Shown here: piece after piece, positions 20,921-21,241 of the stretch | How positions within the stretch are numbered: position 1 is the first letter of the stretch | Layout: the number at the start of each line of letters is the position of its first letter | Assembly (NCBI GenBank): GCA_050303435.1 | Contig: JBNLBT010000057.1 | Location: forward strand, 1 to 21,241 | Source of the DNA: JBNLBT01 sp050303435 | GTDB taxonomy: Bacteria > Pseudomonadota > Gammaproteobacteria > Xanthomonadales > Marinicellaceae | Direction: 5' to 3' | DNA length: 21,241 nucleotides | Program-made: the position numbers and the translations under genes | Notes under the pieces: generated by a model | What the model was told of the DNA's origin: nothing | Database searches by the model: none | What the model saw: only the letters and a program-made list of their open reading frames with translations

Positions 20921-21241
20921 ATGTCCAACGTCACCGAGGGTGCCTGCCTGTGCGGCGAAGTGCGCTACCAGATCGACGGCCACATTGGCCTGTTTCAATA
21001 CTGCCATTGTTCTCGCTGCCGCAAAGTTTCGGGCAGCGCGCACGCGTCCAACCTGTTTGTGCGCCCGGAGAATTTCCAATGGCTGCAGGGCGAAGCGGCG
21101 GTGCGCCGTTTTGAACCGGCGGACAGCAAGTATTTCGCCAGCGAATTCTGCAGCCGCTGCGGTTCGTCCCTGCCGTGGCTGTCAAAAAACGGCCGCGTGC
21201 GCATCGTGCCGGCCGGCACGCTGGAGTCCCACCCCGGCATC
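20921..21241 (+). CDS. GFA-family zinc protein (partial, runs off the window)
   Basis: The first 107 residues are present from ATG 20921; ATG 20906 is an in-frame alternative. The protein begins TEGACLCGEVRYQIDGHIG and continues QYCHCSRCRKVSGSAHASNL, then FCSRCGSSLPW. The three Cys groups (CLC, CHCSRC, CSRCG) are the zinc ligands of the glutathione-dependent formaldehyde-activating enzyme-like (GFA) fold, and the spacing is standard. Most members are uncharacterised; the founding enzyme (Gfa) speeds formation of S-hydroxymethylglutathione, though many homologs have not been shown to do this. It lies downstream of the ppa terminator and appears to have its own weak promoter. Confidence 0.85.
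   Translation, partial: MSNVTEGACLCGEVRYQIDGHIGLFQYCHCSRCRKVSGSAHASNLFVRPENFQWLQGEAAVRRFEPADSKYFASEFCSRCGSSLPWLSKNGRVRIVPAGTLESHPGI

Noticed and set aside
1..21241. CRISPR arrays, insertion sequences, tRNA or rRNA genes
   Set aside because: I found no regular repeat-spacer series, no transposase-like protein, and no cloverleaf or rRNA-like stretch when reading both strands by eye; no program was run.

Overview
This 21.2-kb window is a GC-rich chromosomal segment, most likely from a gammaproteobacterium of the Lysobacterales/Xanthomonadales type (Wenzhouxiangella- or Marinicella-like). That placement is an inference. It rests on the GC-biased codon use, the ECF-type sigma factor coupled to a downstream gene, the many exported beta-rich proteins, and a short 'D-L-I-aromatic...F-D/E' tag that I recall as common on secreted proteins of that order. 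I see no tRNA, rRNA, CRISPR array, insertion sequence or phage gene.

Layout. On the minus strand at the left edge an exported parallel beta-helix protein (928-2070) is followed by an ECF-like sigma factor (202-780) and, overlapping its stop, the start of another gene that appears frameshifted at a C4 run (1-205). Three small plus-strand genes follow (2243-3332), the last a lipoprotein. A regulatory module comes next: a flavin-type PPOX protein (3399-3884, minus) is divergent from a TetR regulator (4035-4589, plus) and a VOC/glyoxalase-fold protein (4628-5002). Two near-identical palindromes lie in the divergent promoter region.

From 5126 to 13627 nearly everything is exported: an uncharacterised secreted protein, two paralogous 'FTYQG' proteins pointing away from each other around a 99-aa companion, an SMP-30/gluconolactonase fused to a lectin-like N-terminal domain, and an 873-aa beta-helix protein with four Cys-containing immunoglobulin-like repeats. 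A tight three-gene operon (13752-15489) carries a phospholipase-A2-like lipoprotein, a membrane protein and an AcpH-type acyl-carrier-protein phosphodiesterase, with ATGA overlaps at both junctions. Further minus-strand genes encode a secreted protein of a conserved unknown family (15515-16315), a lipoprotein (16365-16793), a membrane-anchored AraC-type regulator (16889-18037) and a subtilisin-like exported protease whose usual catalytic His position is a Glu (18149-20002). The right edge is housekeeping: family I inorganic pyrophosphatase (20251-20799) with a clear terminator, then a partial GFA-type zinc protein.

How they may work together. About half of the genes encode exported proteins, and six of these share one ungapped 10-residue motif placed either at the C-terminus or directly after the signal peptide. 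This shared tag, the FTYQG paralog/companion cluster and the TetR double operator are the least explained signals in the window. Starts were chosen by Shine-Dalgarno position, promoter position and ATGA overlap; several differ from the longest open frame.
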